NCBI GenBank assembly: GCA_900318685.1
Contig: ONLL01000031.1
Location: 1 to 41,356 of the forward strand
DNA length: 41,356 nucleotides
Origin: an uncultured Prevotellaceae bacterium
GTDB taxonomy: Bacteria; Bacteroidota; Bacteroidia; Bacteroidales; Bacteroidaceae
Reading direction: 5' to 3'
Shown here piece by piece: positions 40,497 to 41,356 of the stretch. Within the stretch, counting starts at the first letter, position 1, and each line of letters starts with the position of its first letter. A model generated the notes under the pieces. That model worked only from the letters and a program-made list of their open reading frames with translations, was not told the origin of the DNA and searched no databases. The position numbers and the translations under genes are program-made.

Positions 40497-40504
40497 TACT
40501 TTTG
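40497..40504 (+). promoter_or_regulatory. -7 promoter box of the structured RNA/secreted-protein transcript
   Basis: TACTTTTG followed by CACCC, matching TAnnTTTG. The nearest start codon is 278 bp away, so the transcript has a long leader. Confidence 0.65.
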
Positions 40505-40507
40505 CAC

Positions 40508-40717
40508 CCGTGTTCTTGGAACACGACTTTTGTTGCTCAATTTCTCCGACGAACTGCAACCTCAAACGAGATTTTATGAGCACAACCAAATACACATTGG
40601 AGCTGCGCGCCATAGCGCAGACTCCACCATAGTGTATTTGGGGCTGTTGCAGGCCTGTCGGAGAATATGGACGGGGCCTGCGCTTTCTTTATGCCCATAC
40701 CGATAGCGCTTCCCCCC
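40508..40717 (+). ncRNA. Long structured RNA (leader or independent small RNA)
   Basis: Successive helices read by eye: hairpin CGTGTTC/GAACACG (about 40509-40525). An outer stem TTCTCCGAC (40542-40550) pairs with GTCGGAGAA (40657-40665). Inside it CTGCAAC (40554-40560) pairs with GTTGCAG (40646-40652). After a 25-nt one-sided bulge, CCAAATACAC (40586-40595) pairs with GTGTATTTGG (40632-40641), topped by TGGAG/CTCCA and CTGCGC/GCGCAG. A 3' hairpin GGGG..GCGCT/AGCGC..CCCC spans about 40673-40716. A rod with one large bulge is reminiscent of 6S-type RNAs, but I cannot assign a family. It may also be a cis-regulatory leader of the following gene. Confidence 0.6.
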
Positions 40718-40781
40718 TACCAGACTTTGATGAGAGAATTATAAAGTAACCATAATACAAGAACAATTAAAAAGAAACAAA

Positions 40782-41356
40782 ATGAGAAGTATGAAACATT
40801 CGATTAAACAAGAGCAGAGCCGTGCTCGCATGAGCTTTGCCGAGTGTGAGAATGTTCGAGCAACGCTCAAACACATGAAACTATCATTTAATTTCATCCT
40901 CACTCTCGCCCTCTGGCTCACGATGGCGCAGACGGCGACGGCTGGAACGACAACCGAGACGAGGACCATGACGTGGCCAATGAACGGCACGGGTGTTTCC
41001 GGCTCTGAAGTGACAAACTCCGCAGGTAACAGGCTTGTGCTAAACAAAAACAATTGGCAGGGCAATTCAACCGCGAGTAAACCATGGACTCAGATTTTGA
41101 ATGATAACTATGGCTTGGTTGGAACTGAAATCACTTTCCCCGACATTGTGGGCAAGGTGACTAGCGTGGAGTTGACGAACGTGCTATTTGCTCAAGGCGG
41201 GATGTGCCTGAAGGCTGGTAAAAACAGCAGCACGTTACTCTGCTCAACGGTCTTTGCATCTTATGATGATGAAGAGTTTAAAACCTACACCTCGGCGTTT
41301 ACCTTCAGTGGGTCTTTGGATGTTACGGCTGCGATGCCGCTAAAACTGATGTTTAT
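40782..41356 (+). CDS. Secreted protein, 5' part only (runs off the window)
   Basis: The frame is open from ATG at 40782 to the window end (191 codons, no stop). The first 31 residues are charged (MRSMKHSIKQEQSRARMSFA...). A signal peptide then follows from Met32 (MKLSFNFILTLALWLTMAQT, cleavage near TATA). The mature part is Thr/Asn/Ser-rich with beta-type segments (TMTWPMNGTGVSGSEV, KVTSVELTNVLFAQGG), as in large surface or adhesin-type proteins of Prevotella. I do not recognise the family. The A-rich region before 40782 fits a Bacteroidetes translation start, but a start at 40875 would give a conventional signal peptide. Confidence 0.75.
   Translation, partial: MRSMKHSIKQEQSRARMSFAECENVRATLKHMKLSFNFILTLALWLTMAQTATAGTTTETRTMTWPMNGTGVSGSEVTNSAGNRLVLNKNNWQGNSTASKPWTQILNDNYGLVGTEITFPDIVGKVTSVELTNVLFAQGGMCLKAGKNSSTLLCSTVFASYDDEEFKTYTSAFTFSGSLDVTAAMPLKLMF

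Noticed and set aside
40491-40706. 71-codon plus-strand frame over the structured RNA
   Set aside because: It covers the promoter and the paired arms; composition follows the RNA helices, not a protein.

Overview
The window looks like a chromosomal segment of a gut or rumen Bacteroidales, most likely Prevotella or a close relative. The reasons are the Bacteroidetes-type -33/-7 promoters (TTTG, about 20 bp, TAnnTTTG), the SusC/SusD pair, the BamA-triple OmpH-MurI gene order, the oversized signal peptidase I, the lipoproteins with acidic residues after the cysteine, and the many short intergenic repeats. I see no rRNA, tRNA or CRISPR array.

Layout. 1-4285: a REP-like repeat, a DUF4304-like gene, an outer-membrane barrel gene, then on the minus strand an ECF sigma factor, a membrane-bound putative anti-sigma partner and a secreted protein. 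4448-8150: pnp (minus) and a divergent TlpA-like lipoprotein without the redox cysteines. 8189-11797 (minus): a compact operon of GlsB-like protein, aldo/keto reductase, pyridoxine kinase, rbfA and a LolC/E-type permease. 11940-15367 (plus): dapB, lepB, an S26 paralogue with an eroded active site, and a WbqC-family gene. The last two groups share a divergent promoter region with two well-spaced promoters. 15449-15615 may encode a small transcript. 15756-24926 is an envelope cluster: DUF6242 lipoprotein, PorG-like protein, uppS, bamA, three ompH/skp genes, murI and a secreted EEP-family phosphohydrolase.

24927-27460 is accessory in character. Three repeat structures lie one after another: a C/G-rich inverted repeat, a MITE-like element with perfect 17-bp ends, and four 22-bp tandem repeats. 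After them come an unknown 166-aa gene and a stand-alone 400-aa reverse transcriptase with a YSDD active site. The RT start codon is preceded by a 136-nt region that can fold into a closed RNA. This RT cassette is the best candidate for an undescribed system. 27632-37576 is a small polysaccharide utilization locus: SusC, SusD, two surface glycan-binding lipoproteins and a GH5 glycanase. It would bind and cut a beta-glucan-type polymer at the cell surface and import the oligosaccharides.

37577-41356 contains a cobalamin riboswitch on the minus strand with no gene after it, mutY (possibly leaderless), palindromic and heptameric repeats, a 5'-deleted ATPase gene that still has its promoter, and a 36-codon remnant of the 3' end of the barrel gene at 917-1681. 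A long structured RNA then lies in front of a secreted-protein gene that runs off the window. Everything was read by eye. Family names rest on motif recognition, not searches.
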